A stretch of DNA of 64,000 nt from Comamonas testosteroni (GCF_030505195.1 NZ_CP129672.1:434001-498000); one strand, 5' to 3'; shown: positions 34,635 through 43,902, counted from the first letter of the stretch. Notes: generated by a model from the letters alone, not told the origin. Program-made: numbers and translations.

Positions 34635-34841
34635 GTGGACGTTCGATGCCTGCCGCTATACCGGGCTTGGCATTCCATGCTTGGTGCGAGCATTTGGCTA
34701 ACCCATTCAGCCTTACTGGACAAGCTGCTGGAATCGGGCCTGCCCCTGGTACAGGTCGCCGAGAATTGCGGCTACGAATCGGAGCGCGTCTTTGCCCGCG
34801 CCTTCAAGCGCTGGTGCGGCCTGCCACCACGCGCCGACTAG
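34635..34841 (+). pseudogene. AraC-family regulator, C-terminal fragment
   Basis: The last 40 codons read LDKLLESGLPLVQVAENCGY, then ESERVFARAFKRWCGLPPR. This is the second helix-turn-helix and end of an AraC-type DNA-binding domain. Nothing upstream supplies the first helix-turn-helix or a sensor domain, and the 5' part of the frame has no family character. It is a decayed remnant. Confidence 0.75.
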
Positions 34842-34987
34842 CGCAAAAAACCAGGCGCTCCGAAAAGAGTTTGCGGCGCTGAAATAAGGCTGTGCCGCCC
34901 TTGCCGGGCCGGCAATCGCTGGCTCGAGCCTCCGCAGGCATCTTGAATCTGCCTCAGCTCAAGCGGAAATTCCAGGCGCAGCCGCAG

Positions 34988-35209
34988 TCAGTAATGCGGC
35001 GGCAATTCGTCGCGCAGATTGCGCACCACCGCGCCCCCGCCTTCTGGCGCTTGGCGCTTGAGTTCCCTTACCTCGTTGATCAACAGATCGATCTGCTGCT
35101 GTTGGCGGTAGATCGTCATATTGAGTTGCTCGAGCAAATCCTCGGTGTAGCTGGCCTTGATCTCCAGCTCCATGATTCGCTCTTGCAGCGCTTCGTGACT
35201 GTCGCTCAT
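34988..35209 (-). CDS. slyX: SlyX-family protein
   Basis: A 73-residue coiled-coil protein: ERIMELEIKASYTEDLLEQL, then NMTIYRQQQQIDLLINEVRE, and the typical end RDELPPHY. SlyX is widespread but its role is not known. Its start overlaps the stop of the aminotransferase gene by 4 bases, so the two are translationally coupled. Confidence 0.92.
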   Translation of the reverse strand: MSDSHEALQERIMELEIKASYTEDLLEQLNMTIYRQQQQIDLLINEVRELKRQAPEGGGAVVRNLRDELPPHY

Positions 35210-36402
35210 GACTTCAGCGCCTTGGCAAGACGAGCAATGCCTGCGCGAATCTTGTCCTCGTCAGCCGTGGCAAACGAGAGGCGGAAGGTCGCCGTATCCG
35301 GGTTCTGTGCATAGAACGGAGCGCCCGGCACAAAGGCCACGCCCTCTTCAATGGCCTTCTTGGCCAGCACCGCCGCATCCGCCAATTGACCACGCGCGCC
35401 TGTCAGGCGCACCCACATGAACAGGCCGCCGGCAGGCTGTACAAACTCGACGGTATCGCCCAGTTGCTCGCGCAGCGCATCGCCCATGGTCTCGGCGCGC
35501 TTGGCATAGACCTCGCGCACATGGGCCAGGGTCTTGGGCATAGCGCCGGACTTCAGATACTGGGCTGCAGTGGCCTGGGCAAAGGTGCTGGTATGGGCAT
35601 CGCTGAACTGCTTGCACATCACGGCGCGAGCAAGCAATTCGGGATGAGCAATCAGCCAGCCGATACGCAGACCGGGGCTGAGCACCTTGGACAAGGAGCC
35701 GCAGTGAGCCAGCCACTCGCGGCTGCCGGGAACTTCGCGTGTCAGCGACAGCAGGCTGGCAGGAGGCGCTTCATTGAAGTACAGATCGCCGTAGGGGTCG
35801 TCTTCCACCAACAGAGTCTGGTACTTGACAGCCAGCTCCAGCACCTTTTTGCGGCGCTCCAGACTCAGCATGGCACCACTGGGGTTGCCAAAGGTCGGGA
35901 TCAGATATACCAGCTTGGGCTTGTGCTCGGCAATCAGCTTTTCCAGTTCGTCGGTCTTCACACCATGCTCATCCACAGGGGCGGAAATCACCTCTGCGCC
36001 ATAGAGACGGAAACACTGAATCGTGGCCAGGAAAGTCGGGCCTTCGACAATGACCTTGTCACCCTCGCCCACCATGGTCTTGCCCAGCAGGTCCAGTGCC
36101 TGCTGGCTGCCGGTGGTGACGATGAGTTGATCAGGCGCCACATCGGGCACGCCCTTGCCGGCCATAAAGGACGACAGTTGCTCGCGCAGCGGCTGGTAGC
36201 CCTCTGTAGCACCATACTGCAATGCAGCTCCAGCCTCCTGCTGCAGGGCCGCCGCAGAGGCAGCACTGATGCCGGTTACGTCAAACATTGCGCTGTCTGG
36301 AAAGCCGCCCGCAAAGCTGATGATGCCTGGCTTGCCCAGCAGCTTGAAGAGTTCGCGGATCGCAGAGGTTTCTACGTTATCGAGTCGTTTGGCAAATTGC
36401 AT
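35206..36402 (-). CDS. PLP-dependent aminotransferase (class I/II, 2-aminoadipate-type)
   Basis: A 398-residue fold-type I enzyme. It has PGIISFAGGFPDSAMFDV near the N-terminus, GATEGYQPLREQLSSFM, TTGSQQALDLLGKTM, PTFGNPSGAMLS and ALLVEDDPYG-like TLLVEDDPYGDLYF. The Schiff-base lysine is in GSLSKVLSPGLRIGW, and the substrate-carboxylate Arg is near FRLSFA. This pattern fits 2-aminoadipate or valine-pyruvate-type aminotransferases related to LysN and the MocR catalytic domain. The exact substrate cannot be set. It is coupled to slyX. Confidence 0.88.
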   Translation of the reverse strand: MQFAKRLDNVETSAIRELFKLLGKPGIISFAGGFPDSAMFDVTGISAASAAALQQEAGAALQYGATEGYQPLREQLSSFMAGKGVPDVAPDQLIVTTGSQQALDLLGKTMVGEGDKVIVEGPTFLATIQCFRLYGAEVISAPVDEHGVKTDELEKLIAEHKPKLVYLIPTFGNPSGAMLSLERRKKVLELAVKYQTLLVEDDPYGDLYFNEAPPASLLSLTREVPGSREWLAHCGSLSKVLSPGLRIGWLIAHPELLARAVMCKQFSDAHTSTFAQATAAQYLKSGAMPKTLAHVREVYAKRAETMGDALREQLGDTVEFVQPAGGLFMWVRLTGARGQLADAAVLAKKAIEEGVAFVPGAPFYAQNPDTATFRLSFATADEDKIRAGIARLAKALKS

Positions 36403-36700
36403 ACGTTTTCTTGGTTAAAGCGCTACGGAATCTCGTCGCTGCTTGAGCGGCAGATTCCCATTGTGGCGCGCGAATCGCCCCAGAGGCAGGAAGTGGCTTT
36501 TATGTAGGCGCTATTCCATGCCGCAAGTAATCAAACTCCTACCGAAATATAAAAGTTGATAGCAATTGTTAATTGCGCATAACTTCGTGTCTCAAACTTT
36601 GAATTGGACAGCGCCAAGCCTCTGACAAGAACATACGCCTACCGATCAACGGACCGCGTATTTGACGGATTTTTTCACTTGTTTTTGGGATGGAGGATTT

Positions 36701-38218
36701 ATGCGTACTACTACTTTTACCGGCAAGGCCCTGTCTGTTGCCATTGACGGCAAGACCCCGTTGAGCCTGCGCAGCCTATGTGCCGTAGCCTTGGTTGCCA
36801 GTCTGGCTGCCTGTGGCTCGAGCGGTTCTCTGCGCAGCGACCTCGGACCCGACGGCACCGGCGGCGGAGATGTTGTTGCCGGCGGTGGCACTGGTGGCAC
36901 TGGTGGCACTGGTGGCACTGGTGGCACTGGTGGCGGAACTGGCGGTGGCACAGGCGGCGGTACCGGTGGTGGCAACACCGGCGGCGGTGATGGCGGCACG
37001 GGCAATCCGCCTGTGGCAAGCACTCCGCTCACTCCGGTGCGCGACACCGTGGCGGATGTCACTGGAACGCTTTCCGGAACAAGCGGCGTCATCAGCGACG
37101 TCAACAACATCGTGACCTCCACCCTGGGCACGGCTACCAGCGGCACGCCTCTGAGCGGTGTGGCCCAGCCGGCCGGCGGCATTCTTGGCAATGTGAACAA
37201 TGCCGTCAACAGCGTGGGTAGCGGCGTCAGTGCAGGTCTGGGCCAGATCGGTAAGACGGCCGACCCCATCGGCACCACCTTGCAAGGCGTGGCACCCGCC
37301 GTCGGCTATCTGGGCGCTGCAGTCACTTCGGCAGGCAAGACGGTCAGTGCGCTGGACACACCTCAGCTTGGCGTGGTCGGTGATGTGGCAGGCTTGGCAG
37401 GCGGCACGGTGCAAATCCTTGGCACCACCGTTTCCGGCGTCGAAGGCACTGTGGCAAAGCTGACCAACAACCCGCTGGCCTCGGGTCTGACGACTCAGGT
37501 CAGCCAGGTCGCCACGCCGGTGTTGAGCACCGTCCTGGGCAACACCCAGAATCTGGTTCAGACCACGGGCCTGGGCCAGCCGGTTAACAGCTTGCTGGGC
37601 ACCGTGGGCGGCGTAGTCAATCATGTGGGGGCTTCCGTCACCAGCACCGGAGTTCCGGTTGTGGCTCCGCTGGGCGGCGTGGTCTCGGGTGTCGGCCAGA
37701 CCGTGGCCGGCCTGGGTGGTGTGGCGACTGGTCCCGGCACACCTAGCGGCGGCCTGCTAGGTGGCGTACTTGGCAATGTCACGGGCGGTGCAGGCGGCTC
37801 CGCTGGTGGAGCAGGCAATATTGTCGGCGGCGTGCTGGGTGGCGTCACGGGCCTGGTCGGTGGCGTGACCGGTGGAGCAAGCGGTGGCGGCAATGCCGGT
37901 GGCCCTGTCGCAGGAGCAGGCAATCTGGTCGGAGGCGTGCTGGGCGGCGTCACAGGGCTTGTCGGTGGTGTCACGGGATCGGCAGGCGCTCCAGCAGGAG
38001 GCACCGGCAGTGCAGGCACTGCGGTGACGGGCCTGGTCGGCAACACCGTTGGCGCAGTCACAGGCCTCGTGGGCGGTGTACTTGGCGGCGTGACCAATGT
38101 CGCTGCGGGCGCAGGAGCAGCAGGTGGTGCAAGCACCTCGGGCGGCCTGCTGGGTGGACTGCTGGGCGGCAATCTGGCGCTCGGCCTGGGCGGTGGAGCG
38201 GTAGCCACCAGCAAATAA
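36701..38218 (+). CDS. Gly-rich, collagen-like repeat lipoprotein
   Basis: A 505-residue protein. Its signal sequence ends in a lipobox (ALVASLAACGSS, Cys about 37), so it should be lipid-anchored. Residues of about 55-100 are a low-complexity Gly/Thr stretch with GGT and GGGT units. The rest is a Gly/Val-rich array with repeats such as VGGVLGGVTGLVGGVTG. ATG 36701 follows GGAGG. It ends 100 bases before a two-partner-secretion transporter gene on the same strand, though a terminator lies between them. It is probably a surface or matrix protein; the function is unknown. Confidence 0.8.
   Translation: MRTTTFTGKALSVAIDGKTPLSLRSLCAVALVASLAACGSSGSLRSDLGPDGTGGGDVVAGGGTGGTGGTGGTGGTGGGTGGGTGGGTGGGNTGGGDGGTGNPPVASTPLTPVRDTVADVTGTLSGTSGVISDVNNIVTSTLGTATSGTPLSGVAQPAGGILGNVNNAVNSVGSGVSAGLGQIGKTADPIGTTLQGVAPAVGYLGAAVTSAGKTVSALDTPQLGVVGDVAGLAGGTVQILGTTVSGVEGTVAKLTNNPLASGLTTQVSQVATPVLSTVLGNTQNLVQTTGLGQPVNSLLGTVGGVVNHVGASVTSTGVPVVAPLGGVVSGVGQTVAGLGGVATGPGTPSGGLLGGVLGNVTGGAGGSAGGAGNIVGGVLGGVTGLVGGVTGGASGGGNAGGPVAGAGNLVGGVLGGVTGLVGGVTGSAGAPAGGTGSAGTAVTGLVGNTVGAVTGLVGGVLGGVTNVAAGAGAAGGASTSGGLLGGLLGGNLALGLGGGAVATSK
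36884..36928 (+). repeat. Tandem repeat, five copies of GGTGGCACT
   Basis: Five perfect 9-bp units lie in a row inside the lipoprotein gene and encode a Gly-Gly-Thr array. Related GGTGGC-type units continue downstream to about 36980. Changes in copy number would keep the frame and alter the length of the low-complexity linker. Confidence 0.9.
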
Positions 38219-38256
38219 GGGAAACGGCGGTGGCCTGCGTGCACCGCTTGAGCCTG

Positions 38257-38281
38257 GCCCGCCTTCAGGCGGGCTTTTTTA
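38257..38281 (+). terminator. Rho-independent terminator after the Gly-rich lipoprotein gene
   Basis: GCCCGCC (38257-38263), loop TTCA and GGCGGGC (38268-38274) are followed by a run of T. It is a strong, perfect stem. Confidence 0.9.
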
Positions 38282-38733
38282 CGACAGCCCCATACCCAGT
38301 TCTGGGGATGTAAGGAACAATGAGAGTCATAAAAATAGAACAGGAGGGACTTTTGCAGTCAAAAGCAAAACCACAAGGCCGCATCGGCTCCAGGATTCAG
38401 GCCTTGGCACTTGCGGCCTGGGCTCCGCTGGCCTGGTCACAGCAGGCAGGCAACCCGCTCAACAGCCTGCCCCAGACTCCCGAATCTGCAAGGAATCTGC
38501 AGCAGCAGCCCAAGCAGGTACCGGTGCAGATAGACAAGCCTCAACCAAGTGTTCAGGATCTCATCAACCTCCGGGTCGCAGTACGTGGCGTCAACGTGCA
38601 GGGGAGCACGGCGATTCCTTTCGAAGAGGTCAGCGCGCTTTTCACGCCATTTATCAACGGCACGCATACGGTGGGCGAGCTCAACGCTGCGACCCAGAAG
38701 GTCAGCGAGCTGTATCAACGCCATGGCTACGCC

Positions 38734-38741
38734 CTTTCTTT
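38734..38741 (+). repeat. 8-bp target-site duplication, left copy
   Basis: CTTTCTTT at 38734-38741 recurs at 40049-40056 on the other side of the ISL3-type element. It is a perfect direct repeat of the length usual for the ISL3 family. It shows simple transposition into the TpsB gene without later rearrangement. Confidence 0.93.
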
Positions 38742-40048
38742 GGTTCATCGCGCATTACCGGGGAATGCTGCCCGAATCTTCAGAAAGAAGTAGTCCTGAT
38801 CGCGGTAGCCATAGGCCCGGCGCTTGATGACCTTGATGGTGTTGTTGATGCCCTCCACAACACTTGTGTTCAACGGATGCCTGCATCGGGCGATGATCCC
38901 GTGCAGGTAGCTTTGCAAGCGCTGAGCGAAGGTGCTCAGTGCGGCAATGCCGCTTTGATGGGCTTGATCACACCAGTGCCGCCAGGCGCGATGCGCCCAA
39001 GTCGCACGACGGTAGAACCACAACTGTTTGAGCTCGTCGCGCAAGACGTATACCGTCATCAATGGTTGATTGGCCGCCAGCAGTTCCTTGAGTTGCACTG
39101 CTTGTTGAGGCTGCAGCTTGTTGCGATTGCGCAGCAGCAACCAGCGGCTGGATTTGAGCACCTTACGTGCTGAGGGCTGTTGGCGCAGCAAGTTGGCCTG
39201 ATCGACACGCACTCGGTCGATGACCTCCCGGCCGTACTTGGCCACGACATGGAACAGGTCATAGACGATCTCGGCGTTAGGGCAGTGGGCCTTAATCTCC
39301 AGCTCGTAAGCCGTAGTCATGTCGATAGCAACTGCGCGAATGCGCTGGGCAACGCCAGCGGGCAACTGCTCGAAGAACTGGCGGGCCGTCTCGCGTGAGC
39401 GCCCTTGCCCCACCCACAGCACCTGCCGGCTGATGGGGTCGACGACGACTGTGGCGTAGCGATGGCCCTTGTGCAGCGCAAACTCGTCCATCGCCAGGTA
39501 CTCGATCTGATCCCATTGCGGCTGCGCAGTGTTGGCCAGCAGCAAGGCTTTGTCGATGGACTTGACGGTGTGCCAGCCCAGATCGAAGAAGGCCGCTACC
39601 GCCTTGATGCTGCTGCTGCGAAGCAACTGGCTGCACGCCTGCGCCAGACGGTCTGTGACGCGCTGGTAGCGACCGAGCCAGCTGAGTTTCTCCAGGTGCG
39701 GGCCACCACAGCTATCGCACCACAGACGCCGACGCGGCACATGTAGCACCACTCTGTACTCGAACAATGCCAGATCGCGCACGCGCCGTGTCGTGGTCTC
39801 ATGGACTTGGCTGCACTGCGCACCGCAGCGCTCGCAATGCATGACGCTGGCCTGCGGCTTCAGATAAATCGACACGGTGCGGCTATCGCCCTGGGGCCAC
39901 TGCACACGTTCAACCACGTAGCCCTCCCAGCCGCCAAGAGCCTGCAATAACTTCGAGTCCAGCATTTGATTTGTTCTCCGATGTCAGTGTCGTTGCCATC
40001 AGATTACAAAACGAACGGGCTTATCTCCACGAAATTCCTCGATGAACC
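38742..40048 (-). mobile_element. ISL3-family insertion sequence, complete
   Basis: The element is 1,307 bp. Its ends are inverted: GGTTCATCG at 38742 and its complement CGATGAACC ending at 40048. It is flanked by the 8-bp repeat CTTTCTTT. It carries one gene on the minus strand, whose stop codon lies within 6 bases of the left end. The intact ends, gene and target copies point to a recent insertion. Confidence 0.95.
38745..39965 (-). CDS. ISL3-family transposase
   Basis: A 406-residue protein. An N-terminal zinc-finger pair is HCERCGAQC and LWCDSCGGPH. The DDE-type catalytic core has YLAMDEFALHKGHRYATVVV, AVAIDMTTAYELEIK, EIVYDLFHVVAKYG and near the end NTSVVEGINNTIKVIKRRAYGY. The order and length fit ISL3 transposases. 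The whole frame is open. Confidence 0.95.
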   Translation of the reverse strand: MLDSKLLQALGGWEGYVVERVQWPQGDSRTVSIYLKPQASVMHCERCGAQCSQVHETTTRRVRDLALFEYRVVLHVPRRRLWCDSCGGPHLEKLSWLGRYQRVTDRLAQACSQLLRSSSIKAVAAFFDLGWHTVKSIDKALLLANTAQPQWDQIEYLAMDEFALHKGHRYATVVVDPISRQVLWVGQGRSRETARQFFEQLPAGVAQRIRAVAIDMTTAYELEIKAHCPNAEIVYDLFHVVAKYGREVIDRVRVDQANLLRQQPSARKVLKSSRWLLLRNRNKLQPQQAVQLKELLAANQPLMTVYVLRDELKQLWFYRRATWAHRAWRHWCDQAHQSGIAALSTFAQRLQSYLHGIIARCRHPLNTSVVEGINNTIKVIKRRAYGYRDQDYFFLKIRAAFPGNAR

Positions 40049-41399
40049 CTTTCTTTTGCCTACCTTCCGCCGCAAGACTTTGCCAATGGCGCCGTGCAGG
40101 TCATCGTGGTCGAGGGCTATGTACAGAGCTTGAGTCTCGAGGGCAATTTTGGCCGCTCCGAAGACCAGATACGCGAGATTGCCCAGCCACTGCTCAACGA
40201 AAGGCCTTTGACCACCAAGACTTTTCAGCACCAGACCCAGCTCATGGCACGCCTTCCCGGAGTGCAGATCACGGCGTCTGCCAATCTGCCGACCACCACC
40301 GATGGTGCGGTGCCCCTGGTCATCAAATCCAAGCACAAACCCATTGCCGTCACCGTGGGGGGCGAAGCACGCAAGCCCACGCCGCGCATCATTGCGTCCC
40401 TCACCCTGAACGACCCCTTGTGGGCAGGCAGCCAGCTTCAGGCTTCGGCGATGTTGCAGAACCCCGACAAGGAGCGTTTCGGCAGCATCGGCTTCACGCA
40501 ACAGCTGACGCCCGAAGGCACGCAAGCACGTGTCAGCTATTCCGACTACCGCAGCTTCAACCCGCCGGCAACGCGCATTCCAGGCATTGATGACCTGACA
40601 CAGCAGCGCAAGCTGGACTTCAATATCAGCCACCCATGGATCTTGAGCAATACCACCCAGCTCAGCACCACGGCAGGCCTGTATGCCATCAACTACAGCC
40701 GTGAGCTGGCCGATAGCCAGGCCTCCCTGCTGCGTGAGGAAAAGGTTCGCACGCTCTATGCGCAAATGGCCTGGGCGTCCTTTGGCAAGACCACCACCCG
40801 CTCGGCTTCGGTCCTGCTGGCCCACGGCCTGGACAGCCTGGGGGCCTACAAAAACCTGGACCTCTACTATCGGCAGGGCTTGCTGCAAAAGTTTGAAAAC
40901 CCGGCCAAGCTGGACTTCACGCGCATCACCGCCGACTATGCACAGCGCCATCGCTTCGTCAACAAGATGGGCGCCGCTTTTGCCGTGGGCGGGCAATACA
41001 GTGCCGACATTCTTCCCGTCCCGGAGAAAATCTCCTTTGGCTCCACCCGCTTCGGCCGTGGCTATCAGGCTGGCGAGTTTTCTGGCGATTCCGGCATGGG
41101 CGCCAGTGCCGAGCTCAACTACCAGTTCCTCATCAACCAGACCTGGATCAAGTCGGCCGAGCCCTATCTGCTCTACGAATGGGCACGCACGCATCAGCAA
41201 ACCAGCGGCGTCAGCGGCAATACACTGCGCTCTGCCAGCCTGGGGCTACGCCTGTCCGACAGCCGTCACTACGCCCTGGACCTTGCCATGAGCAAACCCC
41301 TGGGCGATCGCTCTGTCAACAATCCCGATCGGGAACTGCGCTACAGCCTTGTGTTGAGCTACAACCTGGATCCCTGATCCCCCGCCGCTCCGCCCCCGA

Positions 41400-41425
41400 G
41401 CCGCTGCATGCCGCAGCGGCTTTTT
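41400..41425 (+). terminator. Rho-independent terminator after the TpsB gene
   Basis: GCCGCTGC (41400-41407) pairs with GCAGCGGC (41413-41420) around a 5-base loop, followed by TTTTTC. It separates the TpsB gene from nth. Confidence 0.88.
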
Positions 41426-41465
41426 CTTTGTTGCACCCCCTGAACCACAAGCCACAATATCGCCC

Positions 41466-42122
41466 ATGAAGAAAAACGATATCGCGCCGTTTTTTGCTGC
41501 GCTCAAGGCCGCCAACCCCACGCCACAAACCGAACTGGAATACACCACGGTGTTCGAGCTGCTGACCGCTGTTCTGCTGTCTGCCCAGGCCACCGACGTG
41601 GGAGTGAACAAGGCCACGCGCAGGCTTTTTCCAGTCGCCAACACACCACAGGCCATTCTGGATCTCGGGCTTGAGGGGCTGGAGAGCTATATCAAGACCA
41701 TAGGCCTGTACCGCAGCAAGGCCAAGCATCTGATGGAAACCTGCCGCATGCTGGTGCAGTTGCATGGCGGCAACGTCCCCAGAACCCGCGAAGAGCTGAA
41801 AGCCCTTCCCGGTGTGGGCCGCAAAACCGCCAATGTGGTACTCAACGTGGCTTTCGGTCAGCCCACCATGGCCGTGGACACGCACATCTTCCGCGTCGGC
41901 AACCGCACGGGGCTGGCACCCGGCAAGAATCCGCTGGAAGTCGAGAAGCAGCTGCTCAAGCGCGTACCCGGCGAATACGCAGTGGACTCCCATCACTGGC
42001 TAATCCTGCTGGGCCGCTATGTCTGCCAGGCGCGCAAGCCGCGCTGCTGGGAATGCGCGGTCTCGCAGTACTGCGATTTCACGCCCAAAACTCCGGCACC
42101 GGTATCAGGGAAAAAGAGCTAA
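41466..42122 (+). CDS. nth: Endonuclease III
   Basis: A 218-residue DNA glycosylase/AP lyase for oxidised pyrimidines. The helix-hairpin-helix LPGVGRKTANVVLNVAFG holds the catalytic Lys; the catalytic Asp is in MAVDTHIFRVGNRTG. The C-terminal 4Fe-4S cluster motif Cys-X6-Cys-X2-Cys-X5-Cys is complete (CQARKPRCWECAVSQYC). The length is standard. It stands alone between a terminator and the convergent cobT gene. Confidence 0.96.
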   Translation: MKKNDIAPFFAALKAANPTPQTELEYTTVFELLTAVLLSAQATDVGVNKATRRLFPVANTPQAILDLGLEGLESYIKTIGLYRSKAKHLMETCRMLVQLHGGNVPRTREELKALPGVGRKTANVVLNVAFGQPTMAVDTHIFRVGNRTGLAPGKNPLEVEKQLLKRVPGEYAVDSHHWLILLGRYVCQARKPRCWECAVSQYCDFTPKTPAPVSGKKS

Positions 42123-42177
42123 AACCGTCTCAAACGCATACCCACCAAGCGCTTGCAGCTATATTTTTGCTAGTTCC

Positions 42178-43290
42178 TCAGCTCTTGGTGCTGACGCCGG
42201 CCGATTCAAAGCTGGCCATCTCGTTGAGCATGGTGCAGGCCGAGCGCAGCAGCGGCCAGACCAGTGCCGCGCCAGAACCCTCGCCCAGGCGCAACTGCCA
42301 GTCCAGCATGGGCTGGGCCTGGAGGTGGGTCAGCAGGCGAGCATGACCCGGCTCACCCGATCGGTGCGCATACACGCAGCGCTGCAGCACATGGGGCTGC
42401 AGGCGGCTGGCCACCAGCACGGCGGCCGTGGTGATAAAGCCGTCCACAACGATCAGGCGGCGTTCGGCCGCAGCCTGCAGCACAGCTCCCGTCATGGTGG
42501 CGATCTCCAGACCGCCCATGGCAGCCAGCACGGCCAGTGGCTCTTGCACGCTGGCATGAAAATCCAGCACCCGCCTGAGCACGGCGATCTTGCGTGCCAG
42601 GCCTTCGCTGCTCAGGCCCGTGCCCACTCCGGTCACTTCCTCGACCGGCTCGCCGCACAGACGCGCCAGCAGCAATGAAGCGCTGGATGTATTGCCTATG
42701 CCCATCTCGCCGAGCAACAGTGCATTGCCCGGCAGTTTCTTGACCAGTTCTGAGCCATTGCGCAGCGCCATCGCGCATTGGGCTTCGCTCATGGCCGGGC
42801 CCTGGCTGCAGTCCGCCGTACCATAAGCCACCTTGCGCCGCCACAGGCGTGGCTCATGGACCTTGGGAAGCTTGTGCGCAGGATCCTGCTCGCGCACCTC
42901 AAAGTCGCGGGCCACGCCGCAGTCAACCACATTCAGATCAATCCCGTTCTGCAGAGACAGCACGCTCACGGCGGCGCCGCCAGCGAGGAAGTTCTCCACC
43001 ATCTGCCAGGTCACGTCGACCGGATAGGCCGACACACTCTGAGCGGCCAGTCCGTGGTCCGCAGCAAACACCACCATCTGCGGGGCATACAGATTGGGAG
43101 TCTCGCAACCCACGATGCCTGCAATGCGAAAGGCCAGTTGCTCCAGCACGCCCAGCGATCCCTGCGGCTTGGTCTTGAAATCCAGGCGATGCTGCACACG
43201 GGCTTGCAGCGCCGCGTCATGGATGTCCTGCACCTGCGGGCAGGACCAGATGGTGGACGGTAGGATTTCGGAAAAAGAAGCGGAACTCAT
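42178..43290 (-). CDS. cobT: Nicotinate-nucleotide-dimethylbenzimidazole phosphoribosyltransferase
   Basis: A 370-residue enzyme (Salmonella naming; called cobU in Pseudomonas denitrificans). It has TKPQGSLGVLEQLA, VFAADHGLAAQSVSAYP, GEMGIGNTSSASLLLARL, TGVGTGLSS and the catalytic Glu region LGEGSGAAL. It transfers phosphoribose from NaMN to 5,6-dimethylbenzimidazole to make alpha-ribazole phosphate, the lower ligand. ATG 43290 gives the usual length; 43302 is an alternative. It lies beyond the terminator of the His-rich gene, so it probably has its own promoter rather than sharing the riboswitch transcript. Confidence 0.94.
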   Translation of the reverse strand: MSSASFSEILPSTIWSCPQVQDIHDAALQARVQHRLDFKTKPQGSLGVLEQLAFRIAGIVGCETPNLYAPQMVVFAADHGLAAQSVSAYPVDVTWQMVENFLAGGAAVSVLSLQNGIDLNVVDCGVARDFEVREQDPAHKLPKVHEPRLWRRKVAYGTADCSQGPAMSEAQCAMALRNGSELVKKLPGNALLLGEMGIGNTSSASLLLARLCGEPVEEVTGVGTGLSSEGLARKIAVLRRVLDFHASVQEPLAVLAAMGGLEIATMTGAVLQAAAERRLIVVDGFITTAAVLVASRLQPHVLQRCVYAHRSGEPGHARLLTHLQAQPMLDWQLRLGEGSGAALVWPLLRSACTMLNEMASFESAGVSTKS

Positions 43291-43428
43291 GCGTGCAGTC
43301 ATTCCCGGTGCAACAGGTCTGAGTGCCATCCACCACCGGGATGCAGAAGGCACGCTTTTGCGACCTAGCAAGTATCGCGCTTTCATCGCCACCGAAACGC
43401 CAAGTTCGCCGATTGCGCAAGGCCTGCA

Positions 43429-43451
43429 TGAAAAAGGCCCCGAAGGGCCTT
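43429..43451 (-). terminator. Rho-independent terminator of the His-rich protein gene
   Basis: On the minus strand AAGGCCC, loop TTCG and GGGCCTT are followed by TTT. It lies 23 bases after the stop of the gene at 43474 and before cobT. The tight TTCG loop makes it strong. Confidence 0.85.
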
Positions 43452-43473
43452 GACTGAAGACGCTGCAAAAGCA

Positions 43474-43902
43474 TCAGCGAATGATTTCCTCAACCGTAAT
43501 TTCGCGCAGGATGCCGCCATCCTTGACCGAGCCGCTGACAGCGCCATCCTTGACACGCGCCATACAGGCCTGCTGGTCGATTTCGGTCTTGAACACGCCG
43601 CAGCGGGCGTAGGCATTGCGCTCGTACTGGCTGAGGCCCTGGCCGTCATCGAGCTTGCCCTTCTTGGCTTCGGCACTGGCCGCCATCGCCTCGCGAGAGG
43701 ACGAGTTGCTCTCACGCATGGGACGCTGGCCCTTGTGATGATGGCGGTGGTGGTGCTTTTTCATCGCAGGCTTGGCCGCATCCATTGCAGCTACCTCAGC
43801 CGCTGGCTTGGCTGCATCCACCTGAGCGCTGGCCATGCCTGCCAGCGACAGAACCGCTGCACCCAAAGCAAGTTGAAGAGTCTGAACCTTGAAAAAAGCC
43901 AT
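43474..43902 (-). CDS. Exported His-rich hypothetical protein
   Basis: A 142-residue protein with a signal peptide (LALGAAVLSLAGMASAQ). It has an Ala/Lys linker, a His cluster (KKHHHRHHHKG) and a C-terminal part with two cysteines (ARCGVFKTEIDQQACMARV) and GGILREITVEEII. ATG 43902 has GGAGT upstream; 43914 is an alternative. I do not recognise a named family. The His cluster may bind a metal such as cobalt or nickel, a tempting link to the cob genes on both sides but only a guess. Confidence 0.72.
   Translation of the reverse strand: MAFFKVQTLQLALGAAVLSLAGMASAQVDAAKPAAEVAAMDAAKPAMKKHHHRHHHKGQRPMRESNSSSREAMAASAEAKKGKLDDGQGLSQYERNAYARCGVFKTEIDQQACMARVKDGAVSGSVKDGGILREITVEEIIR

Larger units (their letters stand above)
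38320..41377 (+). pseudogene. ShlB/FhaC-type two-partner-secretion transporter, split by an ISL3 element
   Basis: The 5' part (38320-38741) encodes a signal region, a proline/glutamine linker and a POTRA domain (VRGVNVQGSTAIPFEEVSAL, ending YQRHGYALS). After the insertion the frame resumes FAYLPPQDFANGAVQVIVVE and continues through the beta barrel to RELRYSLVLSYNLDP. It includes FGSTRFGRGYQAGEFSGD, the conserved barrel signature. Removing the element and one target copy gives a continuous 580-residue protein, normal for TpsB. Family knowledge: TpsB proteins export a large TpsA partner. No TpsA with a TPS domain is nearby. Confidence 0.92.

Noticed and set aside
36701..38218. Reading the Gly-rich lipoprotein as a TpsA exoprotein
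   Set aside because: It has a lipobox and no TPS secretion domain, and a strong terminator separates it from the transporter gene.
40004..41200. Long minus-strand frame opposite the TpsB barrel
   Set aside because: It is the reverse shadow of a high-GC coding region; the plus strand carries the recognisable barrel.
43291..43430. Second cobalamin riboswitch upstream of cobT
   Set aside because: I looked for the CCCCGCAACGG core and the GGGAAGG and CACTG segments on the minus strand and found none.
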